From NCBI GenBank assembly GCA_016185275.1, contig JACPNX010000024.1, positions 37,974-101,973 of the forward strand: 64,000 nt of DNA. The letters run 5' to 3'. Position 1 is the stretch's first letter. Each line of letters begins with the position of its first letter. The position numbers were made by a program, and so were the translations under genes. Source of the stretch: Actinomycetota bacterium. GTDB taxonomy: Bacteria > Actinomycetota > Acidimicrobiia > Acidimicrobiales > Iamiaceae. Under the pieces are notes generated by a model that was not told the origin of the DNA, made no database searches, and was given only the letters and a program-made list of their open reading frames with translations. Positions 29,390 through 37,880 of the stretch are shown piece after piece.

Positions 29390-29814
29390 CAACGCCGGCC
29401 CGCACGGTCGGCGCCATCGGCGCGGTCGGCGCGGTCGGCGCCATCGGCGCGGTCGACCGCGTCGCGGCCGCGCAGCCGGCGGGCGGCGCGCTGCGCGCCC
29501 GTGGCCGCCGCAGCGGTCTTGATGACCGGCTTCGACAGGGCGACGTAGGCCGCTCGCGACGCACCGTCGACGCGGGACGAGATGGCTTCGGCGGCGTCGC
29601 GGATCGACTCGACCCGCTGCGCCTGCGCGGCGGCGCCCGCCACTGCCGCCTCGGCCTCGGCCAGTGCGGGCAGCGCGTCCGCCCGCACGTCCGCCACGAG
29701 CGCCTCGACCTCCCGCACGGCGCGCAGCACCCGCAGGCAGACCGCGGTCAGCGCGGCGACGGCAGCCAGGGACGCCACAGCCGCGACCACCGCGGCCAGG
29801 TCGGCCGCGCTCAC
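29389..29814 (-). CDS. DUF948-like single-span membrane protein
   Basis: Unknown function. 141 residues. The N terminus S-A-A-D-L-A-A-V-V-A-A-V-A-S-L-A-A-V-A-A-L is one membrane helix. A long Ala-rich coiled-coil-like stretch follows (V-R-E-V-E-A-L-V-A-D-V-R-A-D-A-L), then A-Y-V-A-L-S-K-P-V-I-K, typical of the DUF948 group. The end is a low-complexity D-R-A-D-G tail encoded by 9-nt DNA repeats. GTG 29814 overlaps the rarA stop (GTGA). It is co-translated with the 78-residue gene downstream. Confidence 0.7.
   Translation of the reverse strand: MSAADLAAVVAAVASLAAVAALTAVCLRVLRAVREVEALVADVRADALPALAEAEAAVAGAAAQAQRVESIRDAAEAISSRVDGASRAAYVALSKPVIKTAAAATGAQRAARRLRGRDAVDRADGADRADRADGADRAGRR
29402..29455. 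repeat. 9-nt tandem repeat inside the DUF948-like gene
   Basis: Six units of nine bases, GCGCGGTCG or GCGCCATCG with a divergent first unit, near the 3' end of the 141-residue gene. On the coding strand they yield repeats of Asp-Arg-Ala/Asp-Gly-Ala. The period is a multiple of three, so expansion or contraction keeps frame, and the tail length may vary between strains. Confidence 0.85.
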
Positions 29815-31118
29815 GAGGCACCTCGAGCCAGGTTGCGCAGGTGGGCCATGCGGCGCCCGATCTCCTCCTCGTGGCCGTGCGCAGACGGTTCGTACCACTG
29901 CCGCCCCTGCACCTCGGGTGGCAGGTAGCGCTGCGGCACCCATCCGCGCGGGTCGTCGTGAGGATACTCGTAGCCCTCGCCGTGCCCGAGCGACGCGGCC
30001 GAGCGGTAGTGGGCATCGCGCAGGTGGGCGGGCACCTCTCCCCCGGGCAGGCTCCGCACGTCTTCGCGCGCCTGCCAGATGCCGAGGGCGACCCGGTTGC
30101 TCTTGGGCGCCGTGGCCAGGTGCACGGCGGCCTGGGCCAGGTTGAGCTGGGCCTCCGGGAGGCCGACGAACTCCACGGCGCGCGCCGCGGCGTCCGCCAC
30201 CACGAGTCCGAGCGGGTCGGCCAGCCCGACGTCCTCGGACGCGAGGACCACGAGCCGCCGGGCGATGAAGCGGGCGTCCTCGCCGGCTTCGAGCATGACG
30301 GCCAGCCACCAGAGGGCGGCGTCAGGATCGGAGCCGCGCACCGACTTGATGAACGCCGAGATCACGTCGTAATGCTCGTCGCGGCCGTAGCGGATGGCAC
30401 GGGTCCCGAGCGCGGCCTCGACGTCGGTGAGGGTGACGCACCCGGCGCCGCGCTGGTGGGCCAGCGCCACGGCCACCTCCAGCGCGGTGAGCACCTGGCG
30501 GCCGTCGCCGGCCGCCTTGTCGACGAGGTGCTCGACGGCCTCGTCCGGCGCGGTCGCGTCCTCGGCGTCAAGGCCACGCGCGACGAGCCGGCGCAGCGCC
30601 TCGGAACCGAGCGGCTCCAGCCGGAAGAGGGTCGAGCGGCTCAGCAGCGGCGGGTTGACCTCGAAGTACGGGTTCTCGGTGGTGGCACCGATCAGCACCA
30701 CGAGGCCCTCTTCGACGGCCGGCAGGAGCGCGTCCTGCTGGGCCTTGTTGAACCGGTGCACCTCGTCGAGGAACAGGATCGTGCCCTGGCCCCGCTCGCC
30801 CAGCCGCTGGCGGGCCCGGGCGATCACCTCCCGCACGTCCTTCACCGTCGCCGTCACCGCGGAGAGCGCCTCGAACTCCTTCGCGGTGTGGCGGGCCACC
30901 ACCCGGGCCAGCGTGGTCTTGCCCGTGCCCGGCGGGCCCCACAGGATCACCGACGACAACCGGTCCGCCTCGACCAGCGCCCGCAGTGGCCGCCCCGGTC
31001 CGAGGAGGTGGTCCTGGCCGACCACGTCGTCGAGGTCGACGGGACGGAGCCGGTCCGCCAGCGGCGCCCTTCGCGCCAGGGCGTCGGCGGCCGCCGCGGC
31101 GAACAGGTCTTCGGCCAC
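29811..31118 (-). CDS. rarA: replication-associated recombination protein A (MgsA family)
   Basis: AAA+ ATPase acting at stalled replication forks. About 435 residues. Early PLADRLRPVDLDDVVGQDHLLGPG, Walker A in WGPPGTGKTTLARVVA, Walker B in ILFLDEVHRFNKAQQD, sensor 1 in GATTENPYFEVN, then the C-terminal tetramerisation region with FIKSVRGSDPDAALWWLA and the ending W-Y-E-P-S-A-H-G-H-E-E-E-I. GTG 31118 (V-A-E-D-L-F-A) is chosen because RarA usually starts a few residues before D-L-F; an in-frame start at 31199 adds a basic, non-family stretch. Confidence 0.95.
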   Translation of the reverse strand: MAEDLFAAAAADALARRAPLADRLRPVDLDDVVGQDHLLGPGRPLRALVEADRLSSVILWGPPGTGKTTLARVVARHTAKEFEALSAVTATVKDVREVIARARQRLGERGQGTILFLDEVHRFNKAQQDALLPAVEEGLVVLIGATTENPYFEVNPPLLSRSTLFRLEPLGSEALRRLVARGLDAEDATAPDEAVEHLVDKAAGDGRQVLTALEVAVALAHQRGAGCVTLTDVEAALGTRAIRYGRDEHYDVISAFIKSVRGSDPDAALWWLAVMLEAGEDARFIARRLVVLASEDVGLADPLGLVVADAAARAVEFVGLPEAQLNLAQAAVHLATAPKSNRVALGIWQAREDVRSLPGGEVPAHLRDAHYRSAASLGHGEGYEYPHDDPRGWVPQRYLPPEVQGRQWYEPSAHGHEEEIGRRMAHLRNLARGAS

Positions 31119-31215
31119 CGCGCCGACACTACGACGCTTCGACCTCGAAGCACCCGGCGACGGGCGGGGCTCCACACGGGCCTGGAAGCTCGAGCCCACG
31201 CACCCGGGCCGGCCC

Positions 31216-32019
31216 TCAAGGCACGACGGTGAGCGCGCTCGACAGCGGAGGAGGCAGCACCGTCACGCCCGCCCGCTCGACATCGGCGACGGTGAGCGCA
31301 CGGCGGCGCCCGTCGGGAAGATCCGCGGCGCCGGCGGGCCCGAAGAGGGCGACCCCCGAGGGACGCGCCCGCTGGTCATGGCGCAGCACGTGGCGGATGC
31401 CGTCGAACCCGGCCGCCCGGAACGCGGCGGCCCACCGCCGCGGCAGGTCGTAGGGCACGATGGTGGCCAGCTCGTTGGTCACCCCGAAGGAGCCGGCAGC
31501 GAGGCGGGTCGTGGCCGCGAGCCGCGCCCGCCCGTCCACCGGCTCGACGTCGCGGCGCTCGTGCGCGCGGACCCACTCGGTGGACACGGGCCCGAGGCGG
31601 GTGGCTTCGCGGATGGCGGCGTAGGAGTCGGTGGCCAGGTAGCACGTGCCTTCGGGCGGGTCGAGGTCGAAGCGACCACTCGCGTCCGAGGAGAACCACC
31701 ACGTGGCCCGCTCGGCGCCACACACCCGTACGAGGCTTCGGGGAGGCGGTGCCGAGGGAAAGCCGGACAGGTCTCCGGGCTCGGGCAGGGTGGGTCGGGG
31801 CGGGCGGTAAGGAGAACCAGGGGCCCGCGCCCGACCCGGGCGTTCCCGGCCGCCGGCGCGGTCACCGGCCCCGCTGCCGGCCCCGCTGCCGGCCCCGCCG
31901 GCCCCGCTGCGGGCCCCGCCAGTGGCGCGGCCGCCGGATCTGCCGCTGGCCGGTCGGGTTGCGCCCCGGCCCGAGCCGCTGGCCGCTCGGGTTGCGCTGC
32001 GCCGCGGCGGCGGGCTCAC
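31216..32019 (-). CDS. RES-domain toxin (NAD+-degrading type)
   Basis: RES proteins of the Res-Xre/MbcT type destroy NAD+ when freed from their antitoxin. 267 residues. The RES domain is the C-terminal two thirds: V-R-V-C-G-A-E-R-A-T-W-W-F-S-S-D, then GRFDLDPPEGTCYLATDSYAAIREA with the family Arg, Tyr and Glu, and PRRWAAAFRAAGFDGIRH. The first 90 residues are a Gly/Ala/Arg/Ser-rich low-complexity extension unusual for the family. GTG 32019 overlaps the antitoxin stop (GTGA), so production is coupled to the antitoxin. Catalysis is inferred from family only. Confidence 0.82.
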   Translation of the reverse strand: MSPPPRRSATRAASGSGRGATRPASGRSGGRATGGARSGAGGAGSGAGSGAGDRAGGRERPGRARAPGSPYRPPRPTLPEPGDLSGFPSAPPPRSLVRVCGAERATWWFSSDASGRFDLDPPEGTCYLATDSYAAIREATRLGPVSTEWVRAHERRDVEPVDGRARLAATTRLAAGSFGVTNELATIVPYDLPRRWAAAFRAAGFDGIRHVLRHDQRARPSGVALFGPAGAADLPDGRRRALTVADVERAGVTVLPPPLSSALTVVP

Positions 32020-32555
32020 GCCGCCAGGGTGCGAGCTGCGGTGCGGGCCACGTCGCGCACCCGCTGGTGCTCGCCCCGCCGGACGGCGTCGAACGGCGCC
32101 TCGCCGAGGTCCGGGTCGGGGGTGCGCAGCCAGGCCGCGAGCGTCCACCCGTCGACGGCCCGCTCGGGGAACAACGAGAGCACGTCGGCCAGCCCCGGCA
32201 CGAGCCGGGCCCCGTCGAGCTGCCAGAGGGGGTACAGGTGGGCGCCGTCGGCGGTGATGACCCGCAGCAGCCGCCGGCGGGCGGCCTTGGCGGCCACCGC
32301 TTGGCGGGAGATGTGGAGCCGATGCTGGACACCGTCGGTGCGCAGGAACGGCCCGACGAGGTCGTCCCACGGCGAAGCCACCGGCGCCATCGCCGCCACG
32401 GCCCGTTCCCCGAATGCACTGGGGTCACCGAAGACCGTCCGGGGGGCGCGCCCGGCCGCCTCGTGGGCGACCACCATCCGGGCCAGCCCCTCCTCGAAGC
32501 GGCGGGTGGCGGCGGCCACGAAGTCACGGTCGGCCGGTTGCACCGCTGATGCCAT
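32016..32555 (-). CDS. Xre/MbcA/ParS-type antitoxin
   Basis: Predicted neutraliser and autoregulator of the RES toxin encoded downstream. 179 residues. It contains a helix-turn-helix-like stretch, H-R-L-H-I-S-R-Q-A-V-A-A-K-A-A-R-R-R-L-L, the G-A-H-L-Y-P-L-W-Q-L-D-G segment usual in actinobacterial members, and the MbcA/ParS C-terminal toxin-binding part, L-A-A-W-L-R-T-P-D-P-D-L-G-E-A-P-F-D-A-V-R-R-G-E. ATG 32555 follows GAGGAGG. Antitoxin-first order and the 4-nt overlap fit the known module. Confidence 0.82.
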   Translation of the reverse strand: MASAVQPADRDFVAAATRRFEEGLARMVVAHEAAGRAPRTVFGDPSAFGERAVAAMAPVASPWDDLVGPFLRTDGVQHRLHISRQAVAAKAARRRLLRVITADGAHLYPLWQLDGARLVPGLADVLSLFPERAVDGWTLAAWLRTPDPDLGEAPFDAVRRGEHQRVRDVARTAARTLAA

Positions 32556-32570
32556 CGCGCGCCTCCTCGA

Positions 32571-32588
32571 CGTCAACACCGTCAACAC
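32571..32588 (-). promoter_or_regulatory. 9-bp direct repeat upstream of the antitoxin gene
   Basis: On the minus strand two adjacent copies of GTGTTGACG lie just 5' of the GAGGAGG ribosome binding site of the antitoxin gene. Each contains TTGAC, so the pair may include a -35 element. Tandem sites at this position also fit an operator bound by the Xre-type antitoxin. No footprint data; the assignment rests on location and repeat symmetry. Confidence 0.45.
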
Positions 32589-32629
32589 TAGCGCCGGACG
32601 GCGTCGGTGGCGGTCCGCGCAGGGTGGGT

Positions 32630-33058
32630 CTACGTGCCGCTGCCGGCGACCGTGCCGATGACGATGAGGACGATGATCACGACCCCGACGGCGCCGAGGA
32701 TGTAGCTCACGATGCTCCACGTGCGGGCGGCGTCGGCCGACTCCTGGGCACCGTACGCGTCGCCTGCGAACCACTTCGACTCCACCTGGCTGGCCTTGAC
32801 GATGGCCACGATCCCGGTGGCGATGGCGGGCGGGCAGAACAGGATGCCGACGACCATGGCAGGCACGGCCATGGCCATGTTGTTGTTCGGCGGCGGGTTC
32901 CAGGGAGCCGAACCACCGCCCGCCGGTGGCGACGCCGGTGCCCACTGCTGCGCCCCGCCCCATTGGCCTGCGTCTGGATCCGGACCGGCACCCCAGCCCT
33001 GGCCAGCCCCGTAGGGGTCATAGCCGCCGGGGGGAGGCGGCGACGGCGGGTAGCTCAC
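32630..33058 (-). CDS. CD225/dispanin-like small membrane protein
   Basis: 142 residues. A Pro/Gly/Tyr/Gln-rich N terminus (about 1-58) is followed by two membrane helices. The first, M-A-V-P-A-M-V-V-G-I-L-F-C-P-P-A-I-A-T-G, continues into V-A-I-V-K-A-S-Q-V-E-S-K-W-F-A-G-D and S-A-D-A-A-R-T-W-S-I-V-S, which is the CD225 signature (Ser-Lys-Trp...Gly-Asp, Lys/Arg-Thr-Trp). Function of bacterial members is unknown. ATG 33058. It lies upstream of, and in the same direction as, the toxin-antitoxin pair, but a 74-nt gap leaves co-transcription open. Confidence 0.8.
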   Translation of the reverse strand: MSYPPSPPPPGGYDPYGAGQGWGAGPDPDAGQWGGAQQWAPASPPAGGGSAPWNPPPNNNMAMAVPAMVVGILFCPPAIATGIVAIVKASQVESKWFAGDAYGAQESADAARTWSIVSYILGAVGVVIIVLIVIGTVAGSGT

Positions 33059-33139
33059 GATGCCTCCCAGAAGGCCGATCGACGTCGGCCGGCAGGGTAA
33101 CGCCCCGCCGCCACCGCCTCGCGGAGCCCGGAGAGCCCG

Positions 33140-34486
33140 CTAGGGAACCGGCCGGACGCTGAAGCCGTCGATGACGGTGCCGTCGGGCGCGACAGCTTGC
33201 GCGCCGATCGAGAGCGCACCGAAGCGCAGGGTCAACGACACGGCCGTACGCGCCACGGCCACCCGCATCCACGGCTGCACGAGCAGGTCGGGATACGACA
33301 TACCGGTCGAGGTGACCTCGACGTAGGTGGTCCCCTGCCCGGGCGGCACGACCCGCGGCTTCACCGCGGGTATCGCACCCGGGTCGGGCTCGCCGCGGAG
33401 GGGAGCGCTGCGCACGTAGTGCATGTCGTGGCCCGAGACCACGAGATCGACGCCGTTGCGGTCCATGACCGGCACGAACAGCTCGCGGATCTCGGGGTTC
33501 TGGTACGTGGGCGTGACCCGGCTCTGCTTGCTGTGGAAGGGCGGCGCGTGCGTGAGCACGATCTGGAAGCGCGTCCGGGTCCGCGCCGCGGCCAGGTCGC
33601 GGTCCAACCAGTCCGCCTGCGCCTGCAGCGAGGCGAGCGGCGTGGTCGGGTTGGCTTCGAGCACGACGACGTGCACGCCCTGGTAGTCGAAGGAGAAGGT
33701 GCGCCCGGTGCCGTCAGGTCCGTTGGTGGGCTGCGGGAAGCGGACCGCGAACAACGGCGACGGCTCTCCCGCGGCGGGTCCGCCGTACGTCTCGTGGTTG
33801 CCGACTGCGCTGAGGTAGGGCGTCGAGGCGAACAGGCGCTGTGCCGGCCCCGCCAGCCGTTCCCACTCGGACTCGAGGCCGCCGGTGTTCACGTTGTCCC
33901 CGGTGGACAGCACGAACCGGGACCCGCTGCTGCGCAGGCGTTCGGCCACGAGCGGCCACGCCGGCTCCGGCCACCCGGGCTGCACCCGGTCGCCGATGTG
34001 CACCTCGCCGACCACCGATGCGGCGAACGGCGCGGCGTCCGCGCGGGCGGTGCGGAACGTCGCGTCGGCGGTCGTGGGTCCCCCGTCGGCCACGCGGTAC
34101 AGGTACGTCGTGGCCGGGCGCAGGCCGGTGAGAGCCGCCGAGTAGTAGGCGTAGGCCGGACCCTCGGAGGTCGTCAGGACGATCCTGCTGGCGGGCTGGA
34201 CCCTGCAGGCGCTTCCCGCGGAGCCGCACCGCCCGAAGTCCACGCCCGGGGGCACGGCGAGCACCGAGCCGGCCCCGGCCTCGGGGCCGTCGCGCCAGGT
34301 GATCACGACCGAGGTCGCCGGGTCGTCGCGCAGCGAGAGCTTCACCTGGGAGATGCCGGCACCGGGATCGTTGGCCGCGGCGGGGCCGGCCGTGAGGCCC
34401 ACGGCAGCGGCGAGGACGGCCATGGCGACCGCGGCCGACTGGACCGGGCCGCGCCGCACACCGGCGGGGCCCGCGGTTCGGACCAT
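33140..34486 (-). CDS. secreted metallophosphoesterase, purple-acid-phosphatase-like, copy 1
   Basis: Exported phosphoesterase of unknown substrate. 448 residues. Signal peptide at 1-38 (A-V-A-M-A-V-L-A-A-A-V-G-L-T-A-G-P-A-A-A), an N-terminal Fn3-like domain ending A-T-T-Y-L-Y-R-V, then a calcineurin-like domain. Motifs are VVGEVHIGD, LSTGDNVN, AVGNHETYG, IVLTHAPPFH and SGHDMHYV. Relative to canonical purple acid phosphatases the first Asp block reads Glu and G-D-x-x-Y reads G-D-N-V-N. ATG 34486 follows AAAGGAGG. It is a tandem paralogue of the next gene, same length. Confidence 0.88.
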   Translation of the reverse strand: MVRTAGPAGVRRGPVQSAAVAMAVLAAAVGLTAGPAAANDPGAGISQVKLSLRDDPATSVVITWRDGPEAGAGSVLAVPPGVDFGRCGSAGSACRVQPASRIVLTTSEGPAYAYYSAALTGLRPATTYLYRVADGGPTTADATFRTARADAAPFAASVVGEVHIGDRVQPGWPEPAWPLVAERLRSSGSRFVLSTGDNVNTGGLESEWERLAGPAQRLFASTPYLSAVGNHETYGGPAAGEPSPLFAVRFPQPTNGPDGTGRTFSFDYQGVHVVVLEANPTTPLASLQAQADWLDRDLAAARTRTRFQIVLTHAPPFHSKQSRVTPTYQNPEIRELFVPVMDRNGVDLVVSGHDMHYVRSAPLRGEPDPGAIPAVKPRVVPPGQGTTYVEVTSTGMSYPDLLVQPWMRVAVARTAVSLTLRFGALSIGAQAVAPDGTVIDGFSVRPVP

Positions 34487-34600
34487 GGCGCGTGCCTCCT
34501 TTGGCGCTGGACGGGACCACCCGGAAGGTTAGGGCTCCGGGCGCGCACGGGGCCCGCTCCCCGGCAGCGGGCCCCGGTTCGATTCGTCTCGGGTCGCCCG

Positions 34601-35947
34601 TCAGCGCACCTTGGCGATGGTGAACGCATCGACCACCCGCCCGTCGGGCTGGATGGCGCGGGCCTCGATGCCGTCCGTGCCGAACCGCAGCTTCAGCGTC
34701 ACGGACGTCTGCGGGACGGCCTTGCGCATCCAGGACTGGGAGGCGAAGTCGGCGTAGTACTGGCCCGTCGACGTCACCTCGAGGTAGGTGGTGCCCTGCC
34801 CCGGCCGCACGACCTTGGGCTTCACGTGCGGCACGGCGCCCGGGTCCGGCGCGCCCTGCAGTGGATAGCTGCGCACGTAGTGCTTGTCGTGGCCGGACAC
34901 CACGAGCTCGACGCCGTAGCGATCGAACACCGGGACGAGGAGGTCACGGAACTCGGGGTTCTCGTACGGCGTCACCCGGCTCTGCTTGCTGTGGAAGAGC
35001 GGCGAGTGGGTGATCACCATCTGGAACCGGGTCCGGCGCCGGGCCGCCGAGAGGTCGGACTTGAGCCACTCGACCTGCGCGCGCAGCGAGGCGAGCGGCG
35101 TGGTCGGGTTCGCTTCGAGCACGACCACGTGCACGCCCTGGTAGTCGAACGAGAACGTCCCGCCGGCGCCGTCGGGTCCATTGCGCGGCTGCGGGAACTG
35201 CGCGAAGAAGTACGGGCTCGGCTGGCCGGGGGCGAACGAGCCGTAGGTCTCGTGGTTCCCGACGGCGCTCAGGTACGGGATCGACGAGAACAGGTCTCGC
35301 GCCGGGGTGGACAGGCGCTCCCACTCCGACTCGGTCCAGCCCGTGTTGACGTTGTCCCCGGTCGAGAGCACGAACCTTGCGCTCGACGCGGCGAGCTGGG
35401 CCGCGACCTGCGGCCAGGCCGGCGTCGGCCAGCCCGGTTGCACCTCGTCGCCGACGTGGACCTCGCCCACCACCGCCGCCGAGAACGGCGCGTCGCCGGC
35501 GCCCGCCGTGGCGAACGTCGCCTCCTGGGTCGGTGCACCGCCGTCGACCACCCGGTACCGGTAGGTGGTCGCCGGGCGCAGGCCCGTCACGTCGGCCTGG
35601 TAGAAGGCATAGGCAGGCCCCTCGGAGGTGCCCAGCACGATGCGGGTGGCCGGCTGCTCGACGCAGGCGCTGCCGACGGTGCCGCAGGCGGCGAAGTCGG
35701 TTCCGGGCGGGACGGCCTGGACCCTGCCTGCACCCGCCGTGGCGGCATCCCGCCAGCTCACGGCCACCGACGTCGCGGGGTCGCCGCGCAGCGAGAGCTT
35801 GACCTGGGTGATGCCGGCGGTGGGGTCGCTCGCGGCCACGGGCCCGGTGGCGGCGGTCAGCCCGACGGTGCCGAGAACGGCGGTCAGCGCGGCCGCCCGG
35901 AACCATCGGGAGCGGCCGCGAGGACGGCATGCGGTGGGCTGGGACAC
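34601..35947 (-). CDS. secreted metallophosphoesterase, purple-acid-phosphatase-like, copy 2
   Basis: 448 residues, collinear with copy 1: signal peptide (A-A-L-T-A-V-L-G-T-V-G-L-T-A-A-T-G-P-V-A-A), Fn3-like domain, calcineurin-like domain with VVGEVHVGD, LSTGDNVN, AVGNHETYG, MVITHSPLFH and SGHDKHYV. The same two substitutions against the canonical motifs are shared, so they preceded the duplication. GTG 35947 is chosen for its GAGGAG ribosome binding site; the frame is open upstream. About 115 nt separates the two copies, and each may have its own promoter. Confidence 0.88.
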   Translation of the reverse strand: MSQPTACRPRGRSRWFRAAALTAVLGTVGLTAATGPVAASDPTAGITQVKLSLRGDPATSVAVSWRDAATAGAGRVQAVPPGTDFAACGTVGSACVEQPATRIVLGTSEGPAYAFYQADVTGLRPATTYRYRVVDGGAPTQEATFATAGAGDAPFSAAVVGEVHVGDEVQPGWPTPAWPQVAAQLAASSARFVLSTGDNVNTGWTESEWERLSTPARDLFSSIPYLSAVGNHETYGSFAPGQPSPYFFAQFPQPRNGPDGAGGTFSFDYQGVHVVVLEANPTTPLASLRAQVEWLKSDLSAARRRTRFQMVITHSPLFHSKQSRVTPYENPEFRDLLVPVFDRYGVELVVSGHDKHYVRSYPLQGAPDPGAVPHVKPKVVRPGQGTTYLEVTSTGQYYADFASQSWMRKAVPQTSVTLKLRFGTDGIEARAIQPDGRVVDAFTIAKVR

Positions 35948-36125
35948 GGGCGTCTCCTCGGTGTTCGGTGCGGGACGCGCCGACCATACGAACCGGCCGT
36001 GACCGGCCCGTGAGGCGCCGTGCACGCGCTGGTGAACCGTCGGCCACGGTTCGGCAAACACCCCGGCGGACCGGCCGTCCCTACGAGGCGGCCGCTCCCG
36101 ATCTGCGCCGGGCGGCTCGCGGCAC

Positions 36126-37880
36126 TCAGGCCTTCGGAGGAAGGACCCGCAGGCCGAGCTCGGCGAGCTGCGCGACGTCGACCGCCGTGGGGGCGCCGGT
36201 CATCGGGTCGGTGCCCGACTGCGGCTTGGGGAAGGCGATGACCTCACGGATGTTCTCCTCGCCGGCCAGGATGGCCACCAGCCGGTCGAGACCGAAGGCG
36301 AAGCCGCCGTGGGGCGGGGCGCCGTAGCGGAACGGCGTGAGGAAGAAGCCGAAGCGCCGGTTCGCCTCCTCCTCGTCGATGCCGAGCAGGTCGAACACCC
36401 GCTGCTGCAGCGCCGGCTCGTGGATCCGGATGCTCCCCGAGCCGAGCTCCCAGCCGTTCAGGACGAGGTCGTAGGCCTGGCTCCGCACGCCCATCGGATC
36501 CGGCTCGAGCCGGTCGAGGTCGTCGGGGTGCGGGTGGGTGAACGGGTGGTGCCCCGGCTTCGGCCGCCCGTCCTCCGTGCGTCCCACGAACATCGGGAAG
36601 TCCACGATCCACACGTAGCGGTACGGGCCCTCGTGCACCGGCGGCCGGCCCAGGTCGTTGCGGAGCTGCCCGAGCACCTCGCAGGCGACAGCCCACTCGT
36701 CGGCCACCGACAGCAGCAGGTCTCCCGGCTCCGCGCCGATCGCCGCCACCAGCGCAGCCTGCTCTTCGGCGGACAAGAACTTCGCGACCGGCGAGTCGAG
36801 CGCGCCCGCTTCGCCGACGCGCATCCACACCAGGCCCTTGGCGCCGAGCGCCTTCGCCCGCTCGGTGAGCGCGTCGAGGCGGCCGCGGGTGATCCCGGCT
36901 CCGAGCCCGGGCACGCGCAGGCCCTTCACGCATGGCGCCTGGAACGCCCGGAACCCGGTGGCCGCGAACACGGGGGTGAGCTCGACGAGCTCCAGGCCGA
37001 AGCGCAGGTCCGGCTTGTCGACGCCGTAACGGTCCATCGACTCGTGCCAGGTCATGCGCTCGATCTCGGCCGGGCGCTCACCGGTGACCGCTTCCGTCGC
37101 GTCGAGCACGGCCTCGGAGATGAACCCGACGACGTCCTCCTGCGTGACGAAGCTGGCCTCGGCGTCGAGCTGCATGAACTCGTACTGGCGATCGGCGCGC
37201 AGGTCCTCGTCGCGCAGGCAGCGGGCGATCTGGTAGTAGCGGTCGACTCCGCCGACCATGAGGAGCTGCTTGAACAGCTGCGGGCTCTGCGGCAGCGCGT
37301 AGAACGACCCGGGCCGCTGGCGGGACGGCACCAGGAACTCACGGGCGCCCTCGGGCGTGGACGGCATGAGCATGGGCGTCTCGACCTCGACGAAGCCCTG
37401 GCGCTCCATGGCCCGCCGCACCGCGCTGTTCACGGCGGCCCGCACCCGCAGGTTGCGCTGCATGCGCTCACGCCGGAGGTCCACGTAGCGGTAGCGCAAC
37501 CGGATGGTCTCGTCGACGTCGTCGGCGCGGGCGTCGACCGGGAAGGGGGGCGGCTCGGCGCCGGCGAGCAGCTCGACCGTGCAGTCACCGACCTCGACCT
37601 CGCCGGTGGCGAGGTGAGCGTTGGCGGTGCCCTCCGGTCGCCGGCGCACCGTGCCGGTGACGCGCAGCACCTGCTCGGCCCGGGCGTCGACCGAACCGTC
37701 CACGACGCACTGCACGATGCCCGTGCGGTCGCGCAGGTCGACGAAGGCGAGGTGCTCGCCGTGCTCGCGCCGGCGAGCGACCCAGCCGCACATCTCCACG
37801 CGCGCGCCGGCGTGCTCGAGCCTCAGCTCGCCGCACCAGTGCGTCCGCAACCCGACCGCGGGACCCCAGGCTTCATCCAC
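36126..37880 (-). CDS. aspS: aspartyl-tRNA synthetase
   Basis: Charges tRNA-Asp (and possibly tRNA-Asn; no gatCAB or asnS is in the window to decide). 584 residues. Anticodon-binding OB fold with GWVARRREHGEHLAFVDLRD, catalytic core with VETPMLMPSTPEGAREFLVP, QSPQLFKQLLM and RCLRDEDLRADRQYEFMQLD, a bacterial GAD insertion (about 285-410), and motif 3 HGGFAFGLDRLVA. GTG 37880 overlaps the hisS stop by eight bases. Confidence 0.97.
   Translation of the reverse strand: MDEAWGPAVGLRTHWCGELRLEHAGARVEMCGWVARRREHGEHLAFVDLRDRTGIVQCVVDGSVDARAEQVLRVTGTVRRRPEGTANAHLATGEVEVGDCTVELLAGAEPPPFPVDARADDVDETIRLRYRYVDLRRERMQRNLRVRAAVNSAVRRAMERQGFVEVETPMLMPSTPEGAREFLVPSRQRPGSFYALPQSPQLFKQLLMVGGVDRYYQIARCLRDEDLRADRQYEFMQLDAEASFVTQEDVVGFISEAVLDATEAVTGERPAEIERMTWHESMDRYGVDKPDLRFGLELVELTPVFAATGFRAFQAPCVKGLRVPGLGAGITRGRLDALTERAKALGAKGLVWMRVGEAGALDSPVAKFLSAEEQAALVAAIGAEPGDLLLSVADEWAVACEVLGQLRNDLGRPPVHEGPYRYVWIVDFPMFVGRTEDGRPKPGHHPFTHPHPDDLDRLEPDPMGVRSQAYDLVLNGWELGSGSIRIHEPALQQRVFDLLGIDEEEANRRFGFFLTPFRYGAPPHGGFAFGLDRLVAILAGEENIREVIAFPKPQSGTDPMTGAPTAVDVAQLAELGLRVLPPKA

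Noticed and set aside
33197..36013. A separate plus-strand gene opposite the phosphoesterases
   Set aside because: Repeats itself because the paralogues repeat; His/Gly/Arg-rich shadow without a ribosome binding site or domain.
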